Part shown: positions 37,537 to 46,598 of the stretch, piece after piece | How the letters are laid out: each line of letters begins with the position of its first letter | How positions within the stretch are numbered: position 1 is the first letter of the stretch | From: Rhodopirellula sp. SM50 | GTDB lineage: Bacteria; Planctomycetota; Planctomycetia; Pirellulales; Pirellulaceae | Length of the DNA stretch: 64,000 bases | Assembly: GCF_002289565.1 (NCBI RefSeq) | Contig: NZ_NTFY01000072.1 | Span: 1 to 64,000, forward strand | Reading direction: 5' to 3' | Translations under genes and position numbers: made by a program | Notes under the pieces: model-generated | Told to the model about the DNA's origin: nothing | Seen by the model: only the letters and a program-made list of their open reading frames with translations | Databases searched by the model: none

Positions 37537-38607
37537 ATGTTGATGGATGCTTGTTCAGAGCGCTGGGTGCATGATTCCAAAGTGGCATTGCGCGACGCCG
37601 ATGTCGATTACTTTCGCGTTTCATCATGGATCTACTGGCGAGACTTCTTGGTCAGCATCGCGTTGGCGTACACCGCGGCGGCTGTTTATCTGACCGCGGA
37701 AGCCTGGTCGGCGTACCAAATCATCGCATTTCCGATCGCTGTCTTTTGGCTTTACCGCGCCGGATCACTGGTTCATGAGGTCGCCCATTTGGGCGAGCAT
37801 GAGATGCGGGCGTACAAGGTCGCTTGGAATCTGATCGCCGGCGTGATGATGTTGGCCCCCTCGCCGTTCTTTTCGGCACACCATCGCGATCATCATACGC
37901 ATCGCCTGTACGGCACGAAGCAAGACCCCGAATACATCGTCAATTGCTTCCGACGCGGCAACTGGACCAGCATGTTTGGTTACGCGCTGTTGGTGTTGGT
38001 GTTTCCCATCATCGTGACCGTGCGGTTCATCATCACTCCGCTGACGTTTTTGCACCCCAAGCTGCGGACGTTTGTGTTGACCCGTTGTTCATCGCTGATG
38101 ATGAATCCTTACTACGTGCGACGAGTTTCCAAGGCCGATCGTCGTCGCATCACGGCGGTCGAGCTACTGACTTGCATCCGTGCCACATTGATTCCAGCGC
38201 TCGTCTTGCTGGGCATCAATCAATGGTCGCGAATTCCGATGCTCTACTCGCTCGGCATCAGCGTCCTGTTGCTCAATCAATTACGATTGCTGGCCGATCA
38301 TCATTTCGAAAGCGACGGGACAAAGATGACACCGTCGGATCACATGCACGATTCTTGCAATTTCACCGGCCGCGATTTCTTTACCTGGCTGCTGTATCCG
38401 TTTTCGATTCGCTTTCACGCACTGCATCACCTGTTTCCGTCGCTGCCGTATCACAATTTGCGAGCGGCGGATGAGTATCTGATGCAAATTTTGCCAGCCG
38501 ACTCGCCCTACCGCGACTTGCAACAATCCAGCTGGTTCGCGGTCGCTAGAAAGACCCTCACTACCTTTGATAGATCGGCAGGTAGCCGTAATCCAACTGC
38601 AACATGA
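37537..38607 (+). CDS. Membrane fatty acid desaturase
   Basis: A 356-residue di-iron desaturase of the FA_desaturase family. The three histidine boxes are HEVAH (80-84), HHRDHHTH (115-122) and FHALHHLFPSLPYHNL near the C-terminus, with further HHFESDG and HMHDS upstream of the last. Several hydrophobic helices separate the boxes. It inserts a double bond in acyl chains, or hydroxylates or desaturates carotenoid-like substrates. The exact regiochemistry cannot be read. ATG at 37537 (a second at 37543 is equivalent). The last 47 bp overlap the 3' end of the convergent gene. Confidence 0.9.
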   Translation: MLMDACSERWVHDSKVALRDADVDYFRVSSWIYWRDFLVSIALAYTAAAVYLTAEAWSAYQIIAFPIAVFWLYRAGSLVHEVAHLGEHEMRAYKVAWNLIAGVMMLAPSPFFSAHHRDHHTHRLYGTKQDPEYIVNCFRRGNWTSMFGYALLVLVFPIIVTVRFIITPLTFLHPKLRTFVLTRCSSLMMNPYYVRRVSKADRRRITAVELLTCIRATLIPALVLLGINQWSRIPMLYSLGISVLLLNQLRLLADHHFESDGTKMTPSDHMHDSCNFTGRDFFTWLLYPFSIRFHALHHLFPSLPYHNLRAADEYLMQILPADSPYRDLQQSSWFAVARKTLTTFDRSAGSRNPTAT

Positions 38608-39622
38608 TCAGATTGCAAGCGGTCACATAGACCGGATGGATTTGGCCTTCCCAATTTCCGTCGGGACGTTGCTGGCTGGTGATGCGTTCGTACAACTTGG
38701 TGCGAAACGGTTGCCACAATTCATCGCCCTGACGGTAGACCACTTGGCTGTAATACAGATACGTGTAATGCCAGTGGCCGAACGCACGGGCCCCGTCGCT
38801 GATGCCGTGCAGTTCCTTCTTGGTGTACTCGAGCATTTCGGGAACATGCTCGCTGTCGTAATCGCCGGCGTTGTAGAGTGCCGCCAGGGCGGCGGCGGTG
38901 ATCGCCGGTCGACTATTGCCGCGCTGACGGCTGCTGTAACTGATCCCGCCGTCCTTGTTCTTGCAGCCGTAAATGTATTCCTTGGCACGCTCGATCACGT
39001 CACCGCTGACGGGGATGCCGGCATTGCGGCAACCGCGTAGCCCTTGGACTTGTGTGATCGTCGTCGACCCTTCATCAAAGTCGTTGCCCTCGGCCGCCGA
39101 CACATAGCCCCAACCGCCGGCCGCCGTTTGGGCATTGCCGCTGAACTCGACCGCCCGCGTCAGCACGTCCACGATCTCGCGGCGACGATCCAACAACCCC
39201 TCTTCGCCGAGCACCTGGGACAAGAACAACATCGCGAACCCATGCCCATAGGTGTAGCGTTGGTCGGTGGTGGGGTCGCCGATCAGGCCGTTGTCGCGGC
39301 TCTTGCTGATCAAATAATCCGACGTCCTGGCGATCTCCTTGGCATACGGTCCCTGGGTGGTCGTCGATCCGCTGCCGATCATCGCCGTTCCGGCCAGCGC
39401 GGCCATGGCGGTCGGATAGACCTGAGTGTTCCAATGCCCACGCGAGGATTGCGTCCGCGCCAGCCACGCCAACGCCTTTTGCGTCGCCGTTTCCCACGAC
39501 GGGTTCCGAGCCGCCGCATCACACGCCCGCTGCCCGAGCAGCGACCCGGCGAGCGAACCGCCGGCGGCGAGAAGGGCGGTCTTGCGAAACCAGTCGCGGC
39601 GGTTGGATGAAATCGGCATCAT
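38561..39622 (-). CDS. Exported terpenoid-cyclase/prenyltransferase-fold protein
   Basis: A 353-residue protein with a twin-arginine-like signal (NRRDWFRKTALLAAGGSLAG). It carries alpha/alpha-barrel repeats of the squalene-cyclase/prenyltransferase superfamily. Examples are ALAWLARTQSSRGHWN, AAGGWGYVSAAEGNDFDEGS, CKNKDGGISYSSRQRG and SQQRPDGNWEGQIHPVYVTA. The DxDD acid motif of true squalene-hopene cyclases was not seen. A catalytic role is therefore doubtful; many planctomycete exported proteins use this fold without known activity. Its 3' end overlaps the desaturase 3' end by 47 bp on the opposite strand. Confidence 0.83.
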   Translation of the reverse strand: MMPISSNRRDWFRKTALLAAGGSLAGSLLGQRACDAAARNPSWETATQKALAWLARTQSSRGHWNTQVYPTAMAALAGTAMIGSGSTTTQGPYAKEIARTSDYLISKSRDNGLIGDPTTDQRYTYGHGFAMLFLSQVLGEEGLLDRRREIVDVLTRAVEFSGNAQTAAGGWGYVSAAEGNDFDEGSTTITQVQGLRGCRNAGIPVSGDVIERAKEYIYGCKNKDGGISYSSRQRGNSRPAITAAALAALYNAGDYDSEHVPEMLEYTKKELHGISDGARAFGHWHYTYLYYSQVVYRQGDELWQPFRTKLYERITSQQRPDGNWEGQIHPVYVTACNLIMLQLDYGYLPIYQR

Positions 39623-39702
39623 GAATCCGAAAGGGAAGGGTGGTGGCCCGATTGTCGCTCAGCCCGGCTAACGCTGCAGCGGCTCAAGCGAGAGGGTTCA
39701 GT

Positions 39703-40602
39703 CTACGATTGTACCGCGTCCGCCACCGATCGCGAAACTTCGATTTCGCCGACCGAGCCGTGTCGCCCTGTTTTCCGTTGGCAAATCGGGCAAAAAAAAG
39801 TACTCCGTTGACCCTGGACGATTCGGCGAATCACACCGACGGAGCAGCGTCCGCATCCCAAACCGGCCCGATCGTAGACCCGATGGTAGTTCTGATAGCT
39901 GCCTTCGTTATTCAGCGCATTGCGATACGTCCCGTCGGAGAGCGTGCTGCCCTCGTGCTCAATCGCCTCCCCCAACACCACCCCGATCCCGGCGTGGATG
40001 CGCTCCCACTGCGGCCCGCTCAGCTTGTCACAACGGGTGCGCGGATCGACCCCGGCGACGAACAGAATCTCGGCCGCGTACAGGTTTCCGATCCCCGCCA
40101 CGGCCGCTTGGTCCAGCAGAGCGACCTTGATCACGCGGCGACTGTGACGCAGAGTTTCACGGAGCTGTACGGCACTGATCCGGGTGGCGTCCGGGCCGAG
40201 CCGATCGCGGACGTCACGCTGCAATTGGTCCGCGGTCAACAATCGCACGGTGCCCAGCCCCCGCCGATCCCAAAACAGCATCTCCTGAACGTCGTCACCG
40301 TCAAGGATCAGCCGCAACCGCAGATGCTCCGGCCCCGGCGGTTCGCTCAACAGCACCAATCCCGTCATCCGCGGTTCGATCACGATCGCTTGGGCGTCTT
40401 CCAATTCGATGATCACTCGTTTGCCCAGCCGATCGATGCCGGTGATCAGCCGGCCGCGGACACGTCGATCGAACCGGCCGATCGAAGGCTCAAACAAAAT
40501 CGGCCTCCGCTTGCAGGGTGGACGCTCGGCGGCGCGAATCCGGTGCCCCACCATCGGCAAGATCCCGCGACGCATCGTTTCAACTTCAGGCAATTCAGGC
40601 AT
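39703..40602 (-). CDS. mutM: Formamidopyrimidine-DNA glycosylase
   Basis: A 299-residue Fpg/MutM. It begins MPELPEVETMRRG, where Pro2 and Glu3 are the catalytic residues exposed after Met removal, so I chose the third of three consecutive ATGs (40602). It continues with GKRVIIEL (catalytic Lys), AVAGIGNLYAAEILF, the H2TH region and a C-terminal zinc finger (CGRCSVG ... FFCPICQRK). It excises 8-oxoguanine and formamidopyrimidines from DNA. A three-copy hairpin repeat array lies just upstream. Confidence 0.95.
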   Translation of the reverse strand: MPELPEVETMRRGILPMVGHRIRAAERPPCKRRPILFEPSIGRFDRRVRGRLITGIDRLGKRVIIELEDAQAIVIEPRMTGLVLLSEPPGPEHLRLRLILDGDDVQEMLFWDRRGLGTVRLLTADQLQRDVRDRLGPDATRISAVQLRETLRHSRRVIKVALLDQAAVAGIGNLYAAEILFVAGVDPRTRCDKLSGPQWERIHAGIGVVLGEAIEHEGSTLSDGTYRNALNNEGSYQNYHRVYDRAGLGCGRCSVGVIRRIVQGQRSTFFCPICQRKTGRHGSVGEIEVSRSVADAVQS

Positions 40603-40615
40603 CATCACTCCCTAA

Positions 40616-40697
40616 GTGGCGTAAGCTTCCAGCTTGCGTTCGGTGGCGTAAGCTTCCAGCTTGCGTTCGGTGGCGTAAGCTTCCAGCTTGCGTTCGC
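40616..40697. repeat. Family B: three tandem hairpin units, 27-bp period
   Basis: Copies of GTGGCGTAAGCTTCCAGCTT begin at 40616, 40643 and 40670. They have the same core as the array at 25634 but a shorter spacer (GCGTTCG). The array lies in the 131-bp gap between the mutM start codon and the stop of the DUF429 gene upstream of it. Confidence 0.92.
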
Positions 40698-40733
40698 CCC
40701 CTCCCAACGGCAAGCAGGATGCTTACCCCACAC

Positions 40734-41645
40734 CTAACAATACACAAACCCCTCGCGAACATAACGCGGGTGAGTCTGGATCGCCGCATGATCGGCTCTG
40801 GCGAACCCCAACCAGGCCCCCAGGCCGGCGAGCACCGCGTCGAGCGCGTCGCCGCCGGGATCGTTCATGATCACGCGTCGTCGATGCGCCGAAATGTCGA
40901 CGTACTGCGAGACCGCTTTCAAAATTGTTCGCCGCGTCCGCCGGTGGATTGCCTCGGGCGGCTTCCCTCCGGACTGTTTGTAGCGTTGGTGCGGCAATTC
41001 CAATCGCTTCAACGTCGACGAAGGGCACGCTTCGACCAGGATCGAGGATGCCGTGCCGCGTTTGGCCTTGGCATATTGAAACGGCAACACGACGACACTT
41101 TGTCTCTCGGCCAGCTCCGCCAGCACCTCGCGCATGCCGTGAAACGTCTGGTAGATGATCCGGTAGTGGTAACAATCAAACGGCGTCTGGGTTTCCCGAT
41201 CCGTGGTCCGGCGAACGTGTTTGGTCCCCAGCACTCGCTCGGTCGTCTCGACCAGCGACAATCCGAACTCCTTGGCCGAACCGACAAACTCACTGACATG
41301 CGACAATTGGTCCTGCCAGTCACCGAGCGCCAATTCGATCGGCAATCCGAAGGGAAAATCACAGCCCCAAAACGTTTCCGATTGTGATGCAATGCGGTCG
41401 ACCAGGTAGCGATTGACTCGGTCGCGGTCGTCACCGCCGGCCGGCCGGCCCAGGGGCTGGAGCGACACCAGTCGAAAACGGGGCGCGCGAGTTGCCGGAC
41501 GCGACGAGGCGGGGGCGGCCAGACGCAGCGGCTCGGAGGCGGACAGTTCGGCGATCCAAGCCGTTTTGCCGGACTGGGCGGCACCGCTAAAATCCACGCC
41601 GATCACGCTCCGAATCGCCGCATCGGCAATTCGGCGGAATCGCAT
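40734..41645 (-). CDS. DUF429-family protein (RNase H-like fold)
   Basis: A 303-residue protein. Motifs in order are [17 protein letters not shown] near the N-terminus, [12 protein letters not shown] in the middle, [12 protein letters not shown] and the C-terminal [14 protein letters not shown]. Acidic residues in these motifs match the DUF429 predicted nuclease-like family, whose role is unknown. The start ATG at 41645 ([13 protein letters not shown]) is the first in frame that precedes the first strand. A much longer open frame running on to 43184 is antisense to trpB and was not used. It diverges from trpB. Confidence 0.78.
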   Translation of the reverse strand: MRFRRIADAAIRSVIGVDFSGAAQSGKTAWIAELSASEPLRLAAPASSRPATRAPRFRLVSLQPLGRPAGGDDRDRVNRYLVDRIASQSETFWGCDFPFGLPIELALGDWQDQLSHVSEFVGSAKEFGLSLVETTERVLGTKHVRRTTDRETQTPFDCYHYRIIYQTFHGMREVLAELAERQSVVVLPFQYAKAKRGTASSILVEACPSSTLKRLELPHQRYKQSGGKPPEAIHRRTRRTILKAVSQYVDISAHRRRVIMNDPGGDALDAVLAGLGAWLGFARADHAAIQTHPRYVREGFVYC

Positions 41646-41735
41646 CGGGCTGGGTTTCGTCGCGTTGACCAACTCGGACGGCCGGGTGAAGATGATGAAG
41701 TGACTACGGAAGCATACCTTTTTGGCAAAACTACG

Positions 41736-42959
41736 ATGAGCAGTGCTCCTTCCCAACAGCCCGCGACGGCGGCGGTCCCCGATGCGAAAGGCCGCTTCGG
41801 CGAATTCGGCGGCCGCTTCGTCCCCGAAACACTGACCCGCGCACTCGATCAATTGGCCGAAGAATACGAACTGGCCAAGAAAGATCCGGAGTTCCAGCGG
41901 GAACTGGACGGATTGTTGAAAACGTTCGTCGGCCGCCCCAGCCCGTTCTACCACGCCCGACGCCTCTCCGAAGCCGCCGGCGGGGCCCAGATTTGGCTCA
42001 AACGCGAAGACCTCAATCACACCGGGGCGCACAAGATCAACAACACCCTCGGCCAGGCGTTGCTGACGCTGCGAATGGGAAAAACACGCGTGATCGCGGA
42101 AACCGGCGCCGGCCAACACGGCGTCGCCAGCGCGACCGCCTGTGCACACTTCGGGCTGCCCTGCACGGTTTACATGGGCGCCGAAGACATTCGTCGGCAA
42201 AAACCCAACGTGTTCAGCATGCGGCTGATGGGCGCGACGATCAGCCCCGTTGAATCCGGCTCGCGAACCCTTCGCGATGCCGTCAACGAAGCGATGCGTG
42301 ACTGGATGTCCTCGGTCGAACACACCCACTACATCATCGGCAGCGTGATCGGCCCCCACCCGTTCCCCATGATGGTCCGCGATTTCCAAGCCGTGATCGG
42401 ACGCGAAACGCGCGACCAATCGCTGGACGTGTTCGGCAAGCTGCCCGACTGCGTGGTCGCCTGCGTCGGCGGCGGCAGCAACGCGGCCGGGATGTTTTAC
42501 CCCTTCATCGAAGACGAGGGCGTGCGATTGGTCGGCGTCGAAGCCGGCGGACGGGGCAGCACCCCCGGCGATCATGCCGCCCCCATGACGTTCGGCTCCC
42601 CCGGCGTCCTGCACGGCAGTTACAGCTACGTGATGCAAGACGAAGACGGCCAAACCTGTGACGTGCACAGTATGAGCGCCGGGTTGGACTACCCCGGCGT
42701 CGGCCCCGAGCACAGCTACTGGAAAGACACCGGCCGCGTTGACTACATCCAGTGCGGTGACGCCGACGCCATGGACGCCTTCGACAAACTCGCCCGCAGC
42801 GAAGGCATCATCGCCGCCCTGGAAACCAGTCACGCGTTGGCCAAAGCGATGAAGCTGGCCGCCGAAATGCCCCAATCCGAAAACCTGGTCGTCTGCCTGT
42901 CCGGCCGAGGCGACAAGGATGCCATGGAAATCGCGCGACTCCGCGGCGAAGACTACTAG
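41736..42959 (+). CDS. trpB: Tryptophan synthase beta chain
   Basis: A 407-residue TrpB that condenses indole with serine using PLP. The cofactor Lys100 lies in [21 protein letters not shown], the phosphate-binding loop [10 protein letters not shown] and [14 protein letters not shown] are present, and CLSGRGDKD is near the end. Length is normal. I chose the ATG at 41736 (MSSAPSQQ); a GTG at 41700 in frame is an alternative. No trpA or other trp gene is next to it, so the operon is split, as is common in planctomycetes. Confidence 0.96.
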   Translation: MSSAPSQQPATAAVPDAKGRFGEFGGRFVPETLTRALDQLAEEYELAKKDPEFQRELDGLLKTFVGRPSPFYHARRLSEAAGGAQIWLKREDLNHTGAHKINNTLGQALLTLRMGKTRVIAETGAGQHGVASATACAHFGLPCTVYMGAEDIRRQKPNVFSMRLMGATISPVESGSRTLRDAVNEAMRDWMSSVEHTHYIIGSVIGPHPFPMMVRDFQAVIGRETRDQSLDVFGKLPDCVVACVGGGSNAAGMFYPFIEDEGVRLVGVEAGGRGSTPGDHAAPMTFGSPGVLHGSYSYVMQDEDGQTCDVHSMSAGLDYPGVGPEHSYWKDTGRVDYIQCGDADAMDAFDKLARSEGIIAALETSHALAKAMKLAAEMPQSENLVVCLSGRGDKDAMEIARLRGEDY

Positions 42960-43053
42960 ACCGACATCGCAACCGCTGAAGATGTTATTCTTTCTAAACT
43001 CCGCTGGGACGCCCAACCGCATCCTGGGAACCAAACTCGAAGACCGCATCGCG

Positions 43054-43311
43054 ATGGAAACCGAAGCGGGCCGCGAATCACTGCGAGTGTGGCGCAACAT
43101 TTGGCGAAACATGACCGGCGAGCAACGGATCGCGAAAGCGTTCCAGCTGACCGAAGAAGTCAGACAGGTCATGTGGGCCGGCATTCGCAGCCGGAATCCC
43201 GAGGCGAGCGAAGAACAAATTCAGCACCGGTACGTCAATCAACTGCTGGCCGCTCACGGCACCTCCCTGGAACAAATCAAACATCAACAAAAGGAAGATC
43301 GAACTCGATGA
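43054..43311 (+). CDS. Small helical protein, function unknown
   Basis: An 85-residue basic helical protein (RVWRNIWRNMTGEQRIAKAF, then IRSRNPEASEEQIQHRYVNQ). It resembles short uncharacterised proteins that contain an R-x-P-x-A-x(3)-E motif. The last bases overlap the start of the UPF0173 hydrolase as ATGA (43308-43311), so the pair is probably translationally coupled. The start is uncertain: ATG at 43054 is used. An ATG at 42982 would add a stretch that looks like translated intergenic repeat. Confidence 0.65.
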   Translation: METEAGRESLRVWRNIWRNMTGEQRIAKAFQLTEEVRQVMWAGIRSRNPEASEEQIQHRYVNQLLAAHGTSLEQIKHQQKEDRTR

Positions 43312-44009
43312 TCAAACTCACTTGGCTTTCACACGCAAGCTGGCTGATCGAAACCGCGGGCGCCCGGATTCTGCTGGATCCGTTTTTCACCGATAACCCC
43401 AAAGCTCAAGTCTCGGCCGATCAGTTCGCCGACGCCACCCATGTGCTCCTCTCCCACGGCCACGCCGATCACGTCGGCGACGTCGCCGCGGTGCTCAAAC
43501 ACTCCGGCGCCCAGCTGATCGCGACTTGGGAGATCGCCGAATGGTTCAAAAAGAACCACGGTTTCGAAAACGTCGTCGCCATGAATGTCGGCGGCAACGT
43601 CGCGCTCGGGGATGGGACCGCTAAAATGGTCCCGGCGCTGCATAGCAGTAGCCTGCCGGACGGTTCTTACGGCGGATCGGCGGCAGGATTCCTGCTGAAA
43701 TTCGAAACCTTCCGCATCTATTTCGCCTGCGACACCGCCTATTACAGCGACATGAAATGGTACGCCGGCGGAGCCGATGTCGCCGTGATCCCGATCGGGG
43801 ACGTGTTCACCATGGGGATCCACGACAGCATCGAAGCGATCAAATTGATCGAACCCAAAGTGGTGATGCCGACCCACTACAACACTTGGCCGCCGATCGA
43901 GCAAGACGCCGCCGCCTGGGCCAACCACGTCATCGCCGAAACCGATTCCAAACCCGTGGTTCTGAAAGTCGGCGAAACCCACACGCTCGAATTGGTCCGT
44001 GGCCTGTAA
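43308..44009 (+). CDS. UPF0173-family metal-dependent hydrolase
   Basis: A 233-residue metallo-beta-lactamase-fold protein. The metal motif is SHGHADHVGD (His50, His52, Asp54, His55). Further likely ligands are in VPALHSSS, FACDTAYY and MPTHYNTWPP. The full-length match to UPF0173 is good. The substrate is unknown. AAGGAAG upstream of the ATG and the ATGA overlap with the previous gene indicate coupling. Confidence 0.92.
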   Translation: MIKLTWLSHASWLIETAGARILLDPFFTDNPKAQVSADQFADATHVLLSHGHADHVGDVAAVLKHSGAQLIATWEIAEWFKKNHGFENVVAMNVGGNVALGDGTAKMVPALHSSSLPDGSYGGSAAGFLLKFETFRIYFACDTAYYSDMKWYAGGADVAVIPIGDVFTMGIHDSIEAIKLIEPKVVMPTHYNTWPPIEQDAAAWANHVIAETDSKPVVLKVGETHTLELVRGL

Positions 44010-44014
44010 GACCA

Positions 44015-44037
44015 GTGGGATAGGCTTCCAGCCTGTC
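44015..44037 (+). repeat. Family A hairpin repeat, single arm
   Basis: One 23-bp copy, identical in core to the others, beginning 6 bp after the UPF0173 stop codon in the short convergent gap with the Rieske gene. This fits a 3'-end (terminator-like) position. Confidence 0.8.
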
Positions 44038-44071
44038 AAACCAGAGGGGCTGATCCGCAGCCCCGCGATCC

Positions 44072-44392
44072 TCACTCCTGCTCGATCTCGCGGACCCAGA
44101 CCTCATCGTCTTCGACCTTGACCTCAAAACAATCCGTTTTGACCCGCGGATTGTCCTCCCAGGTGCCATCGGCGATGCAGAATCGCCAGGCGTGCCAGGG
44201 GCACGTGACCGTCGTCCCCTCGACGTGCCCTTCGGCCAGCGACGCCCCCATGTGGGGGCAGAGGTCGTCGATCGCGTGCCAGCTGCCGTCTTCCTGACGA
44301 AACACGGCGACCATGCGGCCGTCAACGGGGACCGCTTTTCCGCGGCCGATCTCGAAATCGTCCACTTTGCCAACAGATTCAAATTCGCTCAC
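44072..44392 (-). CDS. Rieske [2Fe-2S] ferredoxin-like protein
   Basis: A 106-residue single Rieske domain. The cluster ligands are Cys45/His47 in DDLCPHMGASL and Cys64/His67 in TCPWHAWRF. It belongs to the soluble group that supplies electrons to oxygenases or acts like the NirD/ferredoxin type. No redox partner is adjacent. I chose the GTG at 44392 (SEFESVGKVDDF), which gives the usual length; an ATG at 44452 adds 20 basic residues. Confidence 0.9.
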   Translation of the reverse strand: MSEFESVGKVDDFEIGRGKAVPVDGRMVAVFRQEDGSWHAIDDLCPHMGASLAEGHVEGTTVTCPWHAWRFCIADGTWEDNPRVKTDCFEVKVEDDEVWVREIEQE

Positions 44393-44510
44393 AGCTCGGA
44401 TGCACCTTGTCTTTTTCGGTTTCTCTTGCGTTGGTAGCCTTGTACCGACCACACTTTAGGCATTCCACTGAAGACTCACCACACCCGCACACGCGAATCG
44501 GCATTTCTGA

Positions 44511-46346
44511 ATGATCAACCATCAGCGACGCAAACTGCTTGAATCCCGCGTTTGGCCGCACGTTCAAACACCGGCCCAATACGTCGGCGGCGAACGGAAT
44601 ATCGTTGTCAAAGACCATCGCGGCGTCCGCGGAAAACTGGCCGTCGGCTTTCCCGATGCCTACACGATCGGCATGAGCCATCACGGGTTGCAGGTGCTCT
44701 ACTCGCTGATGAACCGCCGCGAGGATTGGTGTGCCGAACGCGTTTTTACGCCCTGGCCGGACATGGAGCAATTGCTGCGAAAACACCAGATCCCCCTGTA
44801 CAGCCTGGAAACCTTCACCGCGCTGTCGGAATTTGACGTCGTCGGGCTCAGCCTGCAGTACGAAATCAGCTCCCCGAATGTCTTGACGATGATCGATCTG
44901 GGCGGGATCCCATTGGAATCGGTCGACCGGACGATGAACGATCCGCTGCTGGTCGCCGGCGGACCGTGCTGCCAAAACCCCGAACCGATGGCGGATTACT
45001 TCGACGTGATGATCACCGGCGACGGCGAACCCGCCCTGCCGACGGTCTGCGACCTGTGGCTGGAGATCAAAGAAAGCTACCGCCGCAGCGACGGCACGTG
45101 GGCCGACGGCGACGAAGGAAAACGGCAACGCAGCGACGCCCTGGCCAAAGTCGCCAACACGCTCGAGTACGCCTACGTGCCGCGGTTCTACCAGCCGGTC
45201 TACAAGGACGGGCGGATCGCATCGCTGGAACGCGTGCGTGACGACGTCCCCACGACCTTCGCCCCCAGTGTGATCAGCGACCTGGACGGCATCCCGCTGC
45301 CGGTCGAACCGATCGTGCCGTACATCGAATGCGTGCACGACCGGATCGCGCTGGAAATCATGCGCGGCTGCCCACACCTGTGCCGGTTCTGCCAAAGCAC
45401 CGTGATCAAACGCCCGCTGCGAATCCGCGAAGTCGACACGATCGTCGACGCCGCCTGGGAAAGCTACCTGAACACCGGCCACAACGAAATCAGCATCCTC
45501 TCGCTCTCCAGCAGCGACTATCCGCATTTCGAACCGCTCGTCAAACGATTGCACGAAGTCTTCAAACCGCTCGGCGTGAACATCAGCGTCCCCAGCTTGC
45601 GCGTCAACGATCAATTGCGATCGCTGCCACAACTGATCGGCACCGACCGACGCAGCTCGCTGACCCTGGCACCGGAAGTCGCGCGGGACGACATGCGCGA
45701 ACAAATCCGCAAGAAGATCAAAAACAGCGACCTGATCGAAGGCTGCCGCAACGCATTCCAAAACGGCTTCGACAGCGTCAAACTGTACTTCATGTGTGGC
45801 CTGCCCGGCGAGCGACCGGTCGACCTGGACGGGATCGTCGACTTGGCCGAAACCATCGCCACGGTCGGTAAAGAAGTCAAAGGCCGCTACGCACGCGTCA
45901 CCGCCAGCGTCTCGAACTTTGTCCCCAAAGCCCACACGCCGTATCAGTGGAACGGTATGCAAAGCCGCGAGTACTTCCATTGGGCGCACAAATACATGTG
46001 GAGCCGCCGCAAGATCCGCAGCGTCAACATCAAGTGCCACAACGTCGAAACCAGTCTGCTCGAAGGCGTCCTCAGCCGCGGCGATCGACGCACCGGCAAC
46101 GCCATCCGCCTGGCTTGGGAGCGTGGCGCGCGGATGGACGGCTGGACCGAACACCTGGATCCCGATCGATGGTGGACCGCCATCGAAGACGCCGGTATCG
46201 ATGTCCAACGACAAGTCCACGAGAAGTACGAACTGCTGGACAAATTGCCCTGGGACCACGTCAACGTCAAATTCGGACGCGCCTACCTGGAAAAAGAACA
46301 GGGCAGAGCCACCGTCCAACTCCAAGCCCTCGCCAACGCGACCTAG
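44511..46346 (+). CDS. B12-binding-domain/radical SAM protein (TIGR03960-like)
   Basis: A 611-residue radical SAM enzyme. The N-terminal third resembles a B12-binding Rossmann domain (KLAVGFPDAYTIGMSHHGLQ, FDVVGLSLQYEISS, LLVAGGPCCQNPE, ITGDGE). The radical SAM core starts with MRGCPHLCRFCQSTVI, whose Cys287, Cys291 and Cys294 hold the [4Fe-4S] cluster. SILSLSSSDYPH and the C-terminal VTASVSNFVPKAHTPYQWNG follow. Members of this family are uncharacterised. Heptamer repeats begin exactly at the stop codon. Divergent from the Rieske gene by 118 bp. Confidence 0.9.
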   Translation: MINHQRRKLLESRVWPHVQTPAQYVGGERNIVVKDHRGVRGKLAVGFPDAYTIGMSHHGLQVLYSLMNRREDWCAERVFTPWPDMEQLLRKHQIPLYSLETFTALSEFDVVGLSLQYEISSPNVLTMIDLGGIPLESVDRTMNDPLLVAGGPCCQNPEPMADYFDVMITGDGEPALPTVCDLWLEIKESYRRSDGTWADGDEGKRQRSDALAKVANTLEYAYVPRFYQPVYKDGRIASLERVRDDVPTTFAPSVISDLDGIPLPVEPIVPYIECVHDRIALEIMRGCPHLCRFCQSTVIKRPLRIREVDTIVDAAWESYLNTGHNEISILSLSSSDYPHFEPLVKRLHEVFKPLGVNISVPSLRVNDQLRSLPQLIGTDRRSSLTLAPEVARDDMREQIRKKIKNSDLIEGCRNAFQNGFDSVKLYFMCGLPGERPVDLDGIVDLAETIATVGKEVKGRYARVTASVSNFVPKAHTPYQWNGMQSREYFHWAHKYMWSRRKIRSVNIKCHNVETSLLEGVLSRGDRRTGNAIRLAWERGARMDGWTEHLDPDRWWTAIEDAGIDVQRQVHEKYELLDKLPWDHVNVKFGRAYLEKEQGRATVQLQALANAT

Positions 46347-46445
46347 CGGCTAGCGGTTAGCGGTTAGCGGTTAGCGGTTAGCGGTTAGCGGTTAGCGGTT
46401 AGCGGTTAGCGGTTAGCGGTTAGCGGTTAGCGGTTAGCGGTTAGC
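46344..46445. repeat. TAGCGGT heptamer array overlapping a stop codon
   Basis: Fourteen full heptamers occupy 46344-46441 (the first reads TAGCGGC, the rest TAGCGGT), with a partial one to 46445. The first three bases are the TAG stop codon of the radical SAM gene. Five inverted units of a sister heptamer lie at 46560-46594, on the far side of a family A palindrome. Confidence 0.93.
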
Positions 46446-46461
46446 AAGGCACCAAAAATAA

Positions 46462-46518
46462 GTGGGATAGGCTTCCAGCCTGTCAACGCTGAAATGACAG
46501 GCTGGAAGCCTATCCCAC
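46462..46518. repeat. Family A perfect inverted repeat
   Basis: Two exact 23-bp arms (46462-46484 and 46496-46518) around an 11-nt loop. They have the same arm sequence as at 23693-23750 but an unrelated loop. It lies in the convergent spacer between the radical SAM and CDF genes, framed by heptamer arrays. Probable two-way terminator. Confidence 0.88.
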
Positions 46519-46551
46519 TTCAAGAGATCCGACACTTATCTTCCGCTCATT

Positions 46552-46598
46552 GCTTAACAGCTAACAGCTAACCGCTAACAGCTAACAGCTAACAGCTC
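46552..46598. repeat. GCTAACA heptamer array, opposite orientation
   Basis: Five units, four GCTAACA and one GCTAACC, run over 46560-46594 with imperfect units at both ends. Read on the other strand they are TGTTAGC, a near match to the TAGCGGT array at 46344. The array stops just before the stop codon of the CDF transporter gene. Confidence 0.85.

Noticed and set aside
41646-43184. N-terminal extension of the DUF429 frame across trpB
   Set aside because: It reads through the opposite strand of trpB and continues the DUF429 frame only by chance. The family domain begins at 41645.
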